Shown here: piece by piece, positions 8,046-15,593 of the stretch
Position numbering within the stretch: the stretch's first letter is position 1
How the letters are laid out: the number at the start of each line of letters is the position of its first letter
Source of the DNA: Zancudomyces culisetae
Lineage: Eukaryota; Kickxellomycota; Harpellomycetes; Harpellales; Legeriomycetaceae
DNA length: 15,593 bases
Assembly: GCA_001969505.1 (NCBI GenBank)
Contig: LSSK01001142.1
Location: 1 to 15,593, forward strand
Direction: 5' to 3'
Position numbers and translations under genes: made by a program
Notes under the pieces: generated by a model
Database searches by the model: none
Seen by the model: only the letters and a program-made list of their open reading frames with translations
Told to the model about the DNA's origin: nothing

Positions 8046-9606
8046 ATGAAATCAGCTCCTACAACTAGACCAGCTTTTGCAAGGGGTCATACAGATCCTA
8101 CCTCTCGACCCAATAATGGTTTTCACTCAAAGAATCACCGTTACAAGCAGAAGCCACGCACAACAACCAACGACAACGCGTCTAAAATCACCAAAAATCT
8201 TGCACAAATCAAAAAACGGTTACGCGATATCGATCGTTTGAAAAAAAAACTGGTATGCTTTTCTTTTACTTGTACACTTTTAAATCCATAGTCTATCTAT
8301 TCTATTCTATGACGATGTTCACAATAATCAATATTTTGTGTGGTATTGTACTTATATAATAGGCTCAAACAGAAGTGAATTCCGTCAAATTTACAGCTCT
8401 TGAACGCGAGGAGAAAAGTTTAAACGTCTTGAAGGTACAGCACGAAAATAGCAATTTAGAAAAGGAGAATGCAAAAAAATATCACAAAATCAAATTTTTC
8501 GGTAAGTCCCACTCCTTTTCGTTCACATTCATGTTTTATTTTTCACTTGGATTCGGAAATATCCTCATCATTTTTGAGCATCTCCTAGCATATTCCAACT
8601 CGACTAGAAGGATAGTATTGAACAAAAAATCATAACTATTTAATCTAATAGACCGAAAAACCGCTACTAAACATTTGAAAAGGCTTGAAAAGCTTGCCGA
8701 GCATCTTAGTTCCGAGCATGAGATTTCCAAACTTGCGGAATCGACTAAGAGTGAATTGATTGTCGATCTGTGGTATACAATGGTAAGCTACTCTGTGCCC
8801 TAAATTTGTTTTGATGTTCATTCCACCTTATCTTCTATTTCATATCTTTTTCTTTTCTTCCTCTTTCCTCCTTCTCCTCTTCATACACTCCTGTGTTATC
8901 GGTGATTTGCCGTTGTACCTTGAAATCGTTTTCCCTTATCTTTCTTTTTAGCCTTACAAGCTCAACTCCATTTTTTTATTTCTAATATAATGGATATGTA
9001 CTTTTATCTACTGCAAAAATAGTTTTACCCAAACAGATTTAAGTATATATCTTTATATCCAAAGAGCAGCAGTAATAAGGATGACGAAAATGACGACAGC
9101 GAAAGTACTTATGATAATACAGATACTATCGACTCAATTAAGCAACTTTGTAAAACTATATCGACTACCAGAAACTCAGGAAACCAACATGTGTGCTCAC
9201 TTCGCGAAAAGATCAAATTGGCCATCAGCAAGAGCTTGTTACCCGATGATCCTAGGACAGTATCCGTAGATCAAAGAACCAAGATTACCAAGAGCATCTA
9301 TTCAATTTTGGATTTGTCATCACATCCACCAATATTGACATCCAACTCTAATGATAATGATAAAAATAACGATAGTGATATTGATATCGATGCCTCTGTT
9401 GATAATGATAACAAAGGTAAGTACGAATTTTCTTTTTACCTATTTTTTTTCTTATTTTTATCATTCAGCTTGCTTTTTTTCTCCATTTTACCTGGCTATA
9501 TGGAATTTTCATTTATTTCTCATATTCAAACTAACTTGACACTTTAATAATAATATCAACAGATTCCAACGCTACTCAAGAGATTCAAGACGAATTTTTC
9601 GAATAA
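8046..9606 (+). CDS. EFG1: rRNA-processing protein EFG1 (5 exons)
   Basis: Efg1 is a nucleolar protein of the small-subunit processome, needed for early 18S rRNA maturation. I rebuilt the gene as exons 8046-8252, 8363-8501, 8652-8782, 9023-9416 and 9563-9606 (915 nt, 304 residues). All introns are GT-AG (donors GTATGC, GTAAGT, GTAAGC, GTAAGT; acceptors ending TAG, TAG, TAG, CAG) and the phases join cleanly. The family core crosses the junctions in order: IKKRLRDIDRLKKKL (exon 1), a coiled coil, then AKKYHKIKFF joined to DRKTATKHLKRL (exons 2-3), and IVDLWYTM joined to FYPNRFKYISLYP (exons 3-4). This parallels yeast AKKYHMVRFFEKKKA and KTEKYIALYP. The C-terminal part is Asp/Ser/Asn-rich, as is usual for this family. 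The ATG at 8046 is the first in the leader and fits the short basic N-terminus. Junction positions are inferred from consensus and homology. Confidence 0.88.
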
Positions 9607-10096
9607 AACGACCAGGCCGTCTAGTTTTCACCCACTACTTTTTATTTATTTTTATTCGAATTTTACCGGTATATCCATAATTTTAATAGATAAAAGCTAA
9701 GAACATTTTTAAATTTTACTAGGGGCGGGAGAAGAGAAACTTATCAAGTCACTCACTCATGTAAAAAACTTCAAGAAACATCAAATCAATAAACTCCTTC
9801 CTTGCTCAGACATCCTCGAGAGCTTTTAGTTTTTTTTTCTCTTGTTTCTGTAATGGATGCTAGCTAACCAAGTCAAATAGATTTTTCATTCAGAATTCGT
9901 TGAGGTAAACCAAGTTGAAATCTTTATCACCATTAACATTGTATCGCTAATCAAGATAATAACAACTAAAGCAAGAGATGTTTTTCTTGTCCCGGGGTTT
10001 TGCTCTGTTTTTGGTTTATGTGTAAATTGACGCGTGCTTCAATACGATCCTTCTTTTTGGCTATTCCTCGCACCAGAATCGTAGCGGTATCTCAAT
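9607..10096. other. Convergent 3' region between EFG1 and RAM1
   Basis: These 490 bases separate the converging EFG1 and RAM1 stops. They are AT-rich with no credible coding frame and should contain both 3' UTRs. AATAAA at 9788-9793 on the + strand is a candidate EFG1 poly(A) signal; no equally clear signal was found for RAM1. Confidence 0.6.
9788..9793 (+). terminator. Candidate poly(A) signal after EFG1
   Basis: AATAAA lies about 180 bases after the EFG1 stop; the distance is rather long, so this is tentative. Confidence 0.3.
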
Positions 10097-13000
10097 TCAT
10101 TCATAGAAATACCTTATGCAGTTTACCACACTTTTTATTGGTAAACAGTAGACTGGATGAAGAGAATTCTATTTTTAATCAAAGAGTATTTTGATTGATT
10201 TTGATTTTTCATGGCCGAAATACAATCAATCATGTTTTAACCACCAAAGGCAAACATATATATTTCGCTACAAACTCATACCAACAGGTGTATCAAATTT
10301 CCAGACTTACCAAATCGTTTAGCGGATTTCCATAAATCATTTCCTGCTCCTCGATCTCTTTCCATCTGAAAAGTTTTTTATAGTCAAAAAGCTTACATCC
10401 GTATTGAGGATCTGAGCTAGTCTTGCTCTTTAGGCTATGTAAAGTAGATCCAAGGCTATTTTTATCGCTACCACCACTAAGGCTCGGTAGTTCTTCCCTC
10501 ACAACCATTTTCTGTGATAGAGCCAAGCCTGAGAGACAATACAATGTATGGTAGTAATCTGGGCGCCTAATTTTTACATTTTAATTATTATTTAGCTCGC
10601 TATCTGCGCATCCCTCGTATCACAACAGCCGCAATCAAAGGTGATGGTTTTTCATCATTCTCCTTCCTCTCTTTCTCTCTTCTCTATTTTTAGCTTTAAC
10701 ACCAACACCAACACCACACCCAGCTAACCTTTCACTTTGTTTTTAATCATTTTAATATCCCAAGCTAATTAGCACTTACTTTCCAGGTTTATCAATCAAC
10801 CCTCCATACCCCTCCTCTTGGCAGCAAAGTAAAATATATCTCTGGAGCGCATCTAATATTTTTATTCATTTCAGACATCAACTTTTCAGCTTAAGAAGTT
10901 AAACGTATGTTATAATGTAATTGTGACGTTTGAGTATACTGAATGAACCCTAAATTTCAAACTAAACGAGATATCAATAAAACATGCATTTTTTACCTCT
11001 GTCATATACGAAATCTATATAGCAATACATGTAGTGCGAATCAATTATTTATTATGTTTCATTTGGTATCGTTATACCCTCGAAATTACAATAATCATAA
11101 CCATAACCATAATCGTAGTAGTAGTAGTAACTTTGATAAACCATTTTAACCATTAGGATTATTCAATTAGGTTAAATATATTAAACCCCTTACCATGACA
11201 ATTGCCTGAATTGAAAACACTTTGGTGTATGATTGGAAATATAGCCCCAACCCAGTATGAATAGCACCCGTCTACCAATTTGTTTGTTCTCCCATTGAAG
11301 CCTCCTTCAAATGCCATTTGTCTATTCACAGTCCACTCCTATTTCATGTTTGTTATGTTCACGTTGACAGTTACTCGCTTCAAACCGCATATTAGATTAT
11401 ATCTTTATTTGATATATCGCTTTTCGAAGTATGAGTAACTTGGATCGTGCTATACCATAGCAATATACCATATACCTCTCCCACCCCAATATCTTGTCTT
11501 CAACAAGTGCTTTTACCGCAGTACTCCTCGGTATATTCATCTTTTTTCTCCACAACTTATTCGGGAGAGGGGAAAGGGGAGAGGTATGAGAGTTTACATT
11601 ATTTCAAATCCTTCTTTTAGCCTTATAACGTTCATTTCTGGTGTTGGTGCTACTTACCAGGAATCTATCCATATCTATACATTCGAAACAATCCAAAATC
11701 GCAACTGATGCGCTTGCACAAAGTGAATATCCACCATGCGATTCTACACCTGGATACGGCCCAAATCCTCCGTCGTAATTTTGACATCTAATATTAATAT
11801 TTATTATTATTATAATACTATTGTTATTGAATTGGTCTAATAACAAAAATGCTACATCGAAACTATAAACCTGATACCAGTTCTAAATTCCAGATACTGG
11901 AAATATGACTAGCAGCTACAATGGTTTATCCGCCTGGTCTACCCACTTACCTTGAAATAAAGTTCTGCACATTTTCGAGGAGTTCGTCTGTTATTATATT
12001 TAGTAAAGACGATACCACTAACACACAGTATACTCCGCTACAATTTATATATTTATATATCATTTTTATTCTGCTCCAAAGATATGATACATATATAAAG
12101 CAGTTTCAAATTAGAGATGTATTATTATGTCAACTAAAGATTACAAAAATATGATCCTGAAGTATCTATTATGTATTCATATCTTAATTACCGTAGATCA
12201 ACCTCTCCACCTTCGCACATATAAAATCCTCCGCTTGGTAGCTTCATACTCATCATCCATTTATAAATCTTCTCCCTATAGTTTATATCAGCTCGTGTTA
12301 ATTAGTCTCCCCTATTTCTGAGAAAGCTAATTAATAAACAATGCAATAGTAGGTGTCGAACAGTAATAGGTACATATAGTAGATGTAGATTTATACCTGT
12401 CAACTACAGCATAGGCCTCTTTTGTTCCCACCAACGCAAGAGTACATACAGCAGCGTATGTTGTTGCTAAATGTGGTTTTTGATCAAACCCGCCCCCAAA
12501 CCCACCTTGTTCCTTTTGTAGCTTTTTCATTTTATTAATCGTTCTATAATTAGTAAGTGTCTGCACATAAAATATAAGCTTTTATATATCAATTTGTTTA
12601 ACCGAATATGTATAGATATAAACAAATATTAATAAATCGGTTAGTAAAAGTAAAATCAACAGTTTCGAACTTGCCTCTGTTTTATCTCGTCCGTAAGTTC
12701 ATAGTCCAGCAATAAGAGGGATCCCAAGCACCAAAAAGTAAACCATGGTTGAGCAGAATCAAGTGATTGATAGCCCGGAGGCAAGCCTTCCAGTCCTGAC
12801 AAAAGATATTGAATGTGTTTTTCTTTGTCAAGCTTTATACTATTTAGTGATTATCACGCGTTTTTTTTACCACAATGAATATTAAATGGGTGTGTTGTTT
12901 TTTTTTTGAATGGCAGCCTTGTCGAATAATTTGTAGTGTTGAGCCATACCTGTTTTTTAAAATTTCATCATTGGTTTCGTTGAATTTCTTTTTTAGAATC

Positions 13001-13362
13001 TCGAATATATCATTTTCCACATCATCCTAGTTTATTGCAATCCATGTTTCGTTAATTGTGGACATTTTTTTGTCTTTCAAATTTAAATGTAAAAGTGATA
13101 GTGTCGAGAGCGCGACTTTTGGAATTAATAGGCAATTTTGCTTGAAGCTGAAAGGAAAATGTATAATATCACCTCTCTCTCTCTCTTCCTTACTCACCTG
13201 GCATTCAGAAGTGTACGACGGAAATTCGTCGTCGTTATTCAAAAAATCCACGGGTACCTTAAACATGGTTTGTTCCAACTTTTCTTCAGATGTTTGAATA
13301 CTTTTTGGAATCATAAGTTTGCTATAATATTTTAAACTGCTATTCAAACGCAAATCTCCCAT
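10097..13362 (-). CDS. RAM1: Protein farnesyltransferase beta subunit (12 exons)
   Basis: Catalytic subunit that joins farnesyl to CaaX cysteines (Ras, Rho, a-factor-type pheromones) with the RAM2/FNTA alpha subunit. Exons from 5' to 3' on the minus strand: 13362-13198, 13026-12950, 12839-12675, 12543-12397, 12275-12192, 12037-11951, 11787-11658, 11338-11194, 11014-10997, 10852-10780, 10566-10311, 10168-10097 (1419 nt, 472 residues). Every phase joins. Conserved blocks appear in family order: DKEKHIQYLLSGL, SAQPWFTFWCLGSL, GGFGGGFDQKPHLATTYAAV, GGEVDLRGVYC, CQNYDGGFG.YPGVESHGGYSLC, RQMAFEGGFNGRTNKLVDGCYSYW, YILLCCQEEGYGGLIDKPGK, DYYHTLYCLSGLA and HPVYCLPIKSVV. Predicted zinc ligands are Asp308, Cys310 and His370. 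Introns are GT-AG except one GC-AG. The N-terminal 50 residues are poorly conserved, so the start is less certain than the core. It is divergent from RPS2. Confidence 0.93.
10997..11014 (-). other. 18-nt microexon of RAM1 (exon 9)
   Basis: Flanked on the minus strand by a CTATATAG acceptor and a GTAAAA donor. It contributes FVYDR plus parts of two split Asp codons, phase 1 to phase 1, so inclusion or skipping keeps the frame. With it, the protein reads DFVYDRDALQRYILLCC, matching the aromatic/aliphatic-Asp-Arg-x-ALQ.YIL pattern of farnesyltransferase beta subunits; without it six residues are lost there. It is predicted, not proven. Confidence 0.65.
11091..11131. repeat. Short tandem repeats inside RAM1 intron 8
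   Basis: An ATAACC-type repeat followed by four GTA units (+ strand reading) lies inside the intron between RAM1 exons 8 and 9. It is a non-coding microsatellite. Confidence 0.75.
11472..11587. repeat. Inverted repeat within RAM1 intron 7
   Basis: ATACCTCTCCC at 11472-11482 is perfectly complementary to GGGAGAGGTAT at 11577-11587, with a 94-base spacer. Both arms lie inside the longest RAM1 intron (319 nt, 11339-11657). A separate 6-bp hairpin with a 3-base loop occurs at 11448-11462. Confidence 0.7.
12544..12674 (-). other. GC-AG intron 3 of RAM1
   Basis: The donor reads AGAG|GCAAGT and the acceptor ACTAATTATAG|A on the minus strand. Apart from the C in place of T the donor matches the GTAAGT consensus. 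This junction joins LTDEIKQR to TINKMKK with the same spacing as the yeast LSDDTKRKIVDKL segment before GGxFGGG. The only nearby GT alternative (GTTCGA, four bases later) is a weak donor and gives a seven-residue longer loop. Confidence 0.75.
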
Positions 13363-13952
13363 TGACTTTCAACTCCATTGGTTTTGTATTCTTTTTTTGT
13401 TATTTTTACAAACTTAAACTATACCATACAATTGCACTAAATGCAGAAAAAAAACCCACTAGAGCTAGACCAATTAATGTTCAGCAATATTTTTTTTGAA
13501 AGTTTCGGGAGATTTTTTTTTTGAAAAAATCAGCAAAAAAAATAGACATAAAAACAATTTTCGAACACTTATCTTGAATCCTCCTTTCTCTTGCTTCCTT
13601 TGTTAAGAAGTATAACATTCAGCTTTTAAGCCAAACTTTAAGTAACAGAGAGAAATATGTAAGTTGCTTCATCTAGATAACATATATATATGTTCCGCAG
13701 CCACGCGATATTTTTGACCGAATCTTCCAATATTGCTACTTTGGTTTTTGGAATCCCTTTGCGCATCTTGATTTTGATTTTTTAATTAAATGTTGAATTG
13801 AGATTCGAATCATCTTTGCAGCTACCATTGGAACAAATTGGAACTATTTATTTGATCTTCAAGTTTATGGGACATTCATTTTGATATTTAAACCACATAC
13901 AGTATTTTTTTTTCTGATCATTTTAATAATGAATTAATGTAATTGATAGAAT
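13363..13952. other. Divergent region RAM1 / RPS2
   Basis: These 590 bases lie between the RAM1 and RPS2 start codons. They contain several T or A runs (13389-13396, 13490-13497, 13515-13522), a palindromic CATATATATATG at 13681-13692, and a likely RPS2 5'-UTR intron on the right half. No other gene was seen. Confidence 0.6.
13659..13949 (+). other. Putative 5'-UTR intron of RPS2
   Basis: A perfect GTAAGT donor at 13659 follows a short purine-rich leader, and a TGATAG acceptor ends three bases before the RPS2 ATG. The enclosed 291 bases are AT-rich, with a T run and TTAAT-type branch candidates near the acceptor. Fungal ribosomal-protein genes often carry such an intron at or before the start codon. 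Support is by consensus only. Confidence 0.45.
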
Positions 13953-14741
13953 ATGGCTGACGCAGCACCGGCCGATAACCGTGAACGTGGTGGATTTGGA
14001 AGAGGACGTGGACGCGGACGTGGTGGAGACCGTGGACGTGGAAGAAGAGGACGTAGAGGAGACGAGGAGTCCAGCTGGGTTCCAGTCACTAAACTCGGAA
14101 GACTCGTAAAGGACGGAAAGATCAAGTCCATTGAGCACGTTTACTTGTACTCACTTCCAGTCAAAGAATACCAAATCATTGACTACTTCTTGCCAAAACT
14201 CAAGGATGAGGTTATGAACATCATGTCTGTTCAAAAACAAACAAGAGCCGGTCAAAGAACCCGCTTCAAGGCCTTTGTTGCCGTCGGTGACTCAGATGGT
14301 CACGTCGGTCTTGGTGTCAAGTGCTCAAAGGAAGTTGCCACTGCCATCCGTGGTGCTTTGATCCTTGCCAAACTCTCAATCATCCCTGTCAGAAGAGGAT
14401 ACTGGGGTGCCCGTATTGGTGCTCCACACACTGTCCCATCCAAGGTCACCGGTAAGTGTGGTTCAGTAATCTGTAGACTCGTCCCAGCTCCTCACGGTAC
14501 TGGTATTGTTGCTGCACCTAAGCCAAAGAAGCTTATCTCATTGGCTGGTATCACTGATTGTTACACCACCTCAAAGGGATCCACCAGAACCCTTGGAAAC
14601 TTTGTAAAGGCTACCTTTGCTGCCATTGGTAACACCTACTCATTCTTGACTCCTGATCTTTGGACCGAGACTCACTTGTCCGCTGATCCATACCAAGAAT
14701 ACTCAGACTTCTTGGCAAAGAATCAAAAGATCAAATACTAG
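13953..14741 (+). CDS. RPS2: 40S ribosomal protein S2 (uS5)
   Basis: This 262-residue protein is uS5, a 40S core protein near the mRNA entry side that contributes to decoding fidelity. It starts with [14 protein letters not shown] and an Arg-Gly-rich tail (about residues 10-36), typical of eukaryotic uS5 and a substrate for arginine methylation. The S5 N-terminal domain follows at about 83-150 ([16 protein letters not shown], then [17 protein letters not shown] and IPVRRGYWG), and the S5 C-terminal fold at about 165-235, ending in [16 protein letters not shown]. Length is standard. Codons strongly prefer C- or T-ending forms such as ATC, GTC, ACC and CGT, unlike the AT-rich neighbours, as expected for a highly expressed gene. 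The coding part has no intron. Residue 181 is His where the family normally has Arg (PAPRGTG). Confidence 0.98.
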   Translation: MADAAPADNRERGGFGRGRGRGRGGDRGRGRRGRRGDEESSWVPVTKLGRLVKDGKIKSIEHVYLYSLPVKEYQIIDYFLPKLKDEVMNIMSVQKQTRAGQRTRFKAFVAVGDSDGHVGLGVKCSKEVATAIRGALILAKLSIIPVRRGYWGARIGAPHTVPSKVTGKCGSVICRLVPAPHGTGIVAAPKPKKLISLAGITDCYTTSKGSTRTLGNFVKATFAAIGNTYSFLTPDLWTETHLSADPYQEYSDFLAKNQKIKY

Positions 14742-15155
14742 ATGATTTTATAGTATACATCATTTAATTTTTGTCATTTGATGCAGTAATATAATTGTTG
14801 TTTTCAAATATCTGGTAACACTGGCTCACTCTGTTCGTTTGTTTATTGTTTTTTTTGCAGAGAGTGAGGTTTGGCTTGTTCTTGGTTTTTTCCTACGTTT
14901 GCAGCCTCTTCCTAGTAGCTGTTTTTTAAGATCTGTTGTAGAGGTATGAGGTAAAGGCGTCCTGTTTATGCTGTTTGTATGTACGTATTTATTTGGCAAG
15001 TGGTAATGTCCTAAGAGGTCCCTTGAGGACTGAGGGGAACCAGGTTAGGTAAATACTGCTTAAGAATATTATTTTCGAGCATTTTATGTGATATTGGTTT
15101 GATAATTCATCGAAAAAGAATAAAGTGGGGGGGGGGGTTAATGGAGCCGGGGTGA
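14742..15155. other. RPS2 downstream region up to the retroelement
   Basis: These 414 bases have a T-rich RPS2 3' UTR at the left, an imperfect hairpin at 15008-15030, an AATAAA at 15119-15124 and a run of eleven G at 15127-15137. No gene is recognised. The left boundary of the retroelement probably lies in the last 50 bases, but no target-site duplication can be tested from one end. Confidence 0.5.
15008..15030 (+). other. Imperfect hairpin downstream of RPS2
   Basis: GTCCTAAG pairs with CTTGAGGAC (one bulged G) around a six-base loop. Its function is unknown; it could be part of an RNA 3' structure or chance. Confidence 0.3.
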
Positions 15156-15593
15156 GATTATAAGACATCTAATAATTCTAGCATGAGGAGAATGCGAGAA
15201 GAATTAAATATAACAGATATTTACAGTAGAACGACCAGAGCTAGAGACAGAGCATTCCACAAATGGAGTGGCATGAAAACATGGATAGCAGATTTAATAC
15301 AGAACCCCTTCAAACACTCGAAGGACACTTGGGTCACAGGGTACACAAGGTGGTCTAACAGACTCAACAGGATCAAGATTGATAATGTACCAACCGGAGA
15401 GGTAAGAAAAACTAAGGAGACACTCGAGATAAACAACAGGCTGAAAGACAAGTCGAATATTACAAAGTGGATAAAGGAAGTTGGAGCAGGCCGACAAAGG
15501 AACTGGGTCGACTTACAAGCGGCTTTTCCACAGTACATGAAACACATTCTTTTCGTAGGTCGAATTCGAATAGGTCAATTTTGGACCGCCACG
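15156..15593 (+). CDS. Putative LINE reverse-transcriptase protein, C-terminal part (partial)
   Basis: One frame is open from just after a TGA at 15153-15155 through the window end (146 codons; first ATG at 15183). The protein begins YKTSNNSSMRRMREELNI and continues with ARDRAFHKW, an Asn-Pro-Phe segment, DTWVTGYTRW, and a final stretch containing GRIRIGQFWTAT. This Arg/Lys/Trp-rich pattern resembles the region after the reverse-transcriptase domain of fungal non-LTR retrotransposons (the KTS..S..RxELGI helix, then TW..G..RW, then a GRFWT-like segment before a Cys-rich end). It is visibly less AT-rich than the surrounding DNA. The catalytic domain itself is not present. There is no methionine or promoter in a sensible place, so this is probably a 5'-truncated copy. 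It is not a close match to anything I can name exactly. Confidence 0.55.
15156..15593 (+). mobile_element. Probable 5'-truncated non-LTR (LINE) retrotransposon, right end outside window
   Basis: The extent given is only the coding-like part; the true left edge may lie up to about 35 bases further left, near the eleven-G run. No long terminal repeat or terminal inverted repeat is seen. The copy lies about 400 bases downstream of RPS2 in the same orientation. Confidence 0.5.

Noticed and set aside
11921-12321. Two plus-strand ORFs across 11921-12321
   Set aside because: They lie antisense over RAM1 exons 5-6 and introns, whose minus-strand coding is supported by many conserved blocks.
12670-12674. 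GTTCGA as the donor of RAM1 intron 3, with an acceptor after TGTGCAG
   Set aside because: Phase works, but the donor is weak and the protein loop becomes seven residues longer than the GC-AG model, which matches yeast spacing; kept as an alternative to test.
13027-13362. 111-codon minus-strand ORF as a complete small protein
   Set aside because: Only its first 55 codons are RAM1 exon 1; the rest is read-through of intron 1 past a GTGAGT donor.
15221-15547. Hydrophobic reverse-strand ORF (108 codons) as a membrane protein
   Set aside because: It is the reverse shadow of the basic retroelement frame; the plus-strand frame is longer, runs off the window and has a family-like pattern.
1-15593. 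tRNA, rRNA, defence or biosynthetic gene cluster
   Set aside because: No tRNA B-box in a plausible cloverleaf, no rRNA-like stretch and no cluster of related enzymes was found by reading; the genes are unrelated housekeeping genes.

Overview
The window looks like nuclear DNA from a fungus, probably an early-diverging lineage (Mucoromycota-like) rather than a budding yeast. This rests on several observations. The DNA is AT-rich. The genes are homologues of standard fungal and eukaryotic housekeeping genes, including the rRNA-processing factor EFG1. Some genes are intron-dense. The RPS2 protein has a core closer to animal and mucoralean versions than to Saccharomyces. A LINE-type retrotransposon reading frame runs off the right edge. 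The taxon is inference only; no sequence search was possible.

Layout. 1-2583 (+): 3' part of a large gene, most likely DOP1 (Golgi/endosome flippase scaffold), full of homopolymeric and dipeptide repeats. 2822-3976 (-): ERV41/ERGIC2-type ER-Golgi cargo receptor, convergent with DOP1. 4602-5417 (-): HSH49/SF3B4, the U2 snRNP SF3b subunit with two RRMs. 5876-7744 (+): eIF2A, divergent from HSH49. 8046-9606 (+): EFG1, rebuilt here as five exons. 10097-13362 (-): beta subunit of protein farnesyltransferase (RAM1/FNTB), rebuilt here as twelve exons, including an 18-nt microexon and one GC-AG intron. 13953-14741 (+): ribosomal protein uS5 (RPS2), divergent from RAM1 and probably with an intron in its 5' UTR. 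15156-15593 (+): C-terminal part of a putative non-LTR retrotransposon reverse-transcriptase protein, cut by the window edge.

The genes do not form one pathway. They are neighbouring housekeeping genes: membrane traffic (DOP1, ERV41), splicing (HSH49), translation (eIF2A, RPS2), ribosome assembly (EFG1) and protein prenylation (RAM1). Two gene architectures coexist. DOP1 (the part in view), ERV41, HSH49, eIF2A and the RPS2 coding region are uninterrupted. EFG1 has four introns and RAM1 eleven, so each appears only as scattered short open frames. No new multi-gene system is visible. The most informative details are the RAM1 microexon, the GC-AG intron, an inverted repeat inside the longest RAM1 intron, and the retroelement fragment beside RPS2.
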